Shown: in pieces, positions 63,970 to 64,000 of the stretch
How the letters are laid out: each line of letters opens with the position of its first letter
Position numbering within the stretch: position 1 is the first letter of the stretch
Origin: a virus
Length of the DNA: 64,000 bases
Reading direction: 5' to 3' (one strand)
IMG/VR virus record: IMGVR_UViG_3300032116_000067
Span: 1 to 64,000 of that record
Made by a program: the position numbers and the translations under genes
Notes under the pieces: generated by a model
The model's input: only the letters and a program-made list of their open reading frames with translations
Told to the model about the DNA's origin: nothing
The model's database searches: none

Positions 63970-64000
63970 AGTTACAAGAACACATTCAAGAGCCGTCTCC
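63957..64000 (+). CDS. Start of a gene cut by the window edge
   Basis: ATG 63957 opens MEIIELQEHIQEPS and continues past the right edge. It overlaps the previous gene by 13 bp. Identity cannot be judged. Confidence 0.45.
   Translation, partial: MEIIELQEHIQEPS

Noticed and set aside
1-64000. CRISPR array
   Set aside because: The only regular repeats are coding repeats in the fibres and the dispersed promoter elements; no repeat-spacer pattern is present.
1-64000. Integrase or lysogeny module for the whole phage
   Set aside because: No tyrosine or serine recombinase, repressor/Cro pair or complete att site is visible in this window; the rest of the genome is not seen.

Overview
The window is most of the genome of a tailed double-stranded DNA phage, almost certainly one that infects Bacteroidota. 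The evidence is the tail fibres built from GNVGIGT-type repeats, the A-rich leaders with almost no Shine-Dalgarno sequences, and promoters with TATATTTG/TATATTG boxes. Gene content and order (TerL, portal, scaffold, major capsid protein, tail tubular protein; IHF-like protein; SF2 helicase, UDG, DnaB-like helicase, P-loop ATPase, SSB, primase) resemble crAss-like phages (Crassvirales) or a close relative. This affiliation is an inference from remembered families, not from a search.

Layout. 1-29,264 (minus strand) is the late block: two giant fibres, three smaller fibre/adaptor proteins, a probable major tail protein, tail tubular protein, a LAGLIDADG homing endonuclease, capsid, scaffold, portal, large terminase, a glycosyltransferase, then auxiliary genes (SNase, ATE1-like transferase, PhoH ATPase, PD-(D/E)XK nuclease, IHF-like, GNAT). 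29,265-42,600 (plus) is an early/accessory block of tiny genes separated by strongly folded intergenic RNA, with a cluster of tRNA-like elements at 35.87-36.97 kb. 42,600-54,884 (plus) holds DNA-metabolism genes: AAA+ ATPase, HNH protein, SF2 helicase, UDG and a MoxR/VWA pair. 54,938-57,782 (minus) is a lysis and membrane cassette. 57,893-64,000 (plus) is the replication module: DnaA-like HTH protein, DnaB-like helicase, ATPase, SSB, primase, GIY-YIG protein.

Most interesting points. (1) At 47.85-48.71 kb a GIY-YIG homing endonuclease sits inside the SF2 helicase gene. The native 5' end survives as a 36-codon stump ending exactly before the P-loop, and the helicase is restored by a divergent AT-rich copy of the same segment attached to the endonuclease. 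This looks like a natural cleave-and-rescue element. (2) Three tRNA-like elements share one acceptor stem; two carry anticodon-loop insertions of about 44 nt, and near-identical tRNA 3' ends flank AT-rich mini-ORFs as in a cassette array. (3) Two structured RNAs share a motif with a compensatory stem change. (4) A conserved-looking protein is split by an in-frame amber codon, while TAG is never used as a stop in the 42 minus-strand genes. (5) A late-block protein resembles arginyl-tRNA-protein transferases.

Limits: all calls come from reading the sequence and remembered family patterns. No alignment, folding or database search was run.
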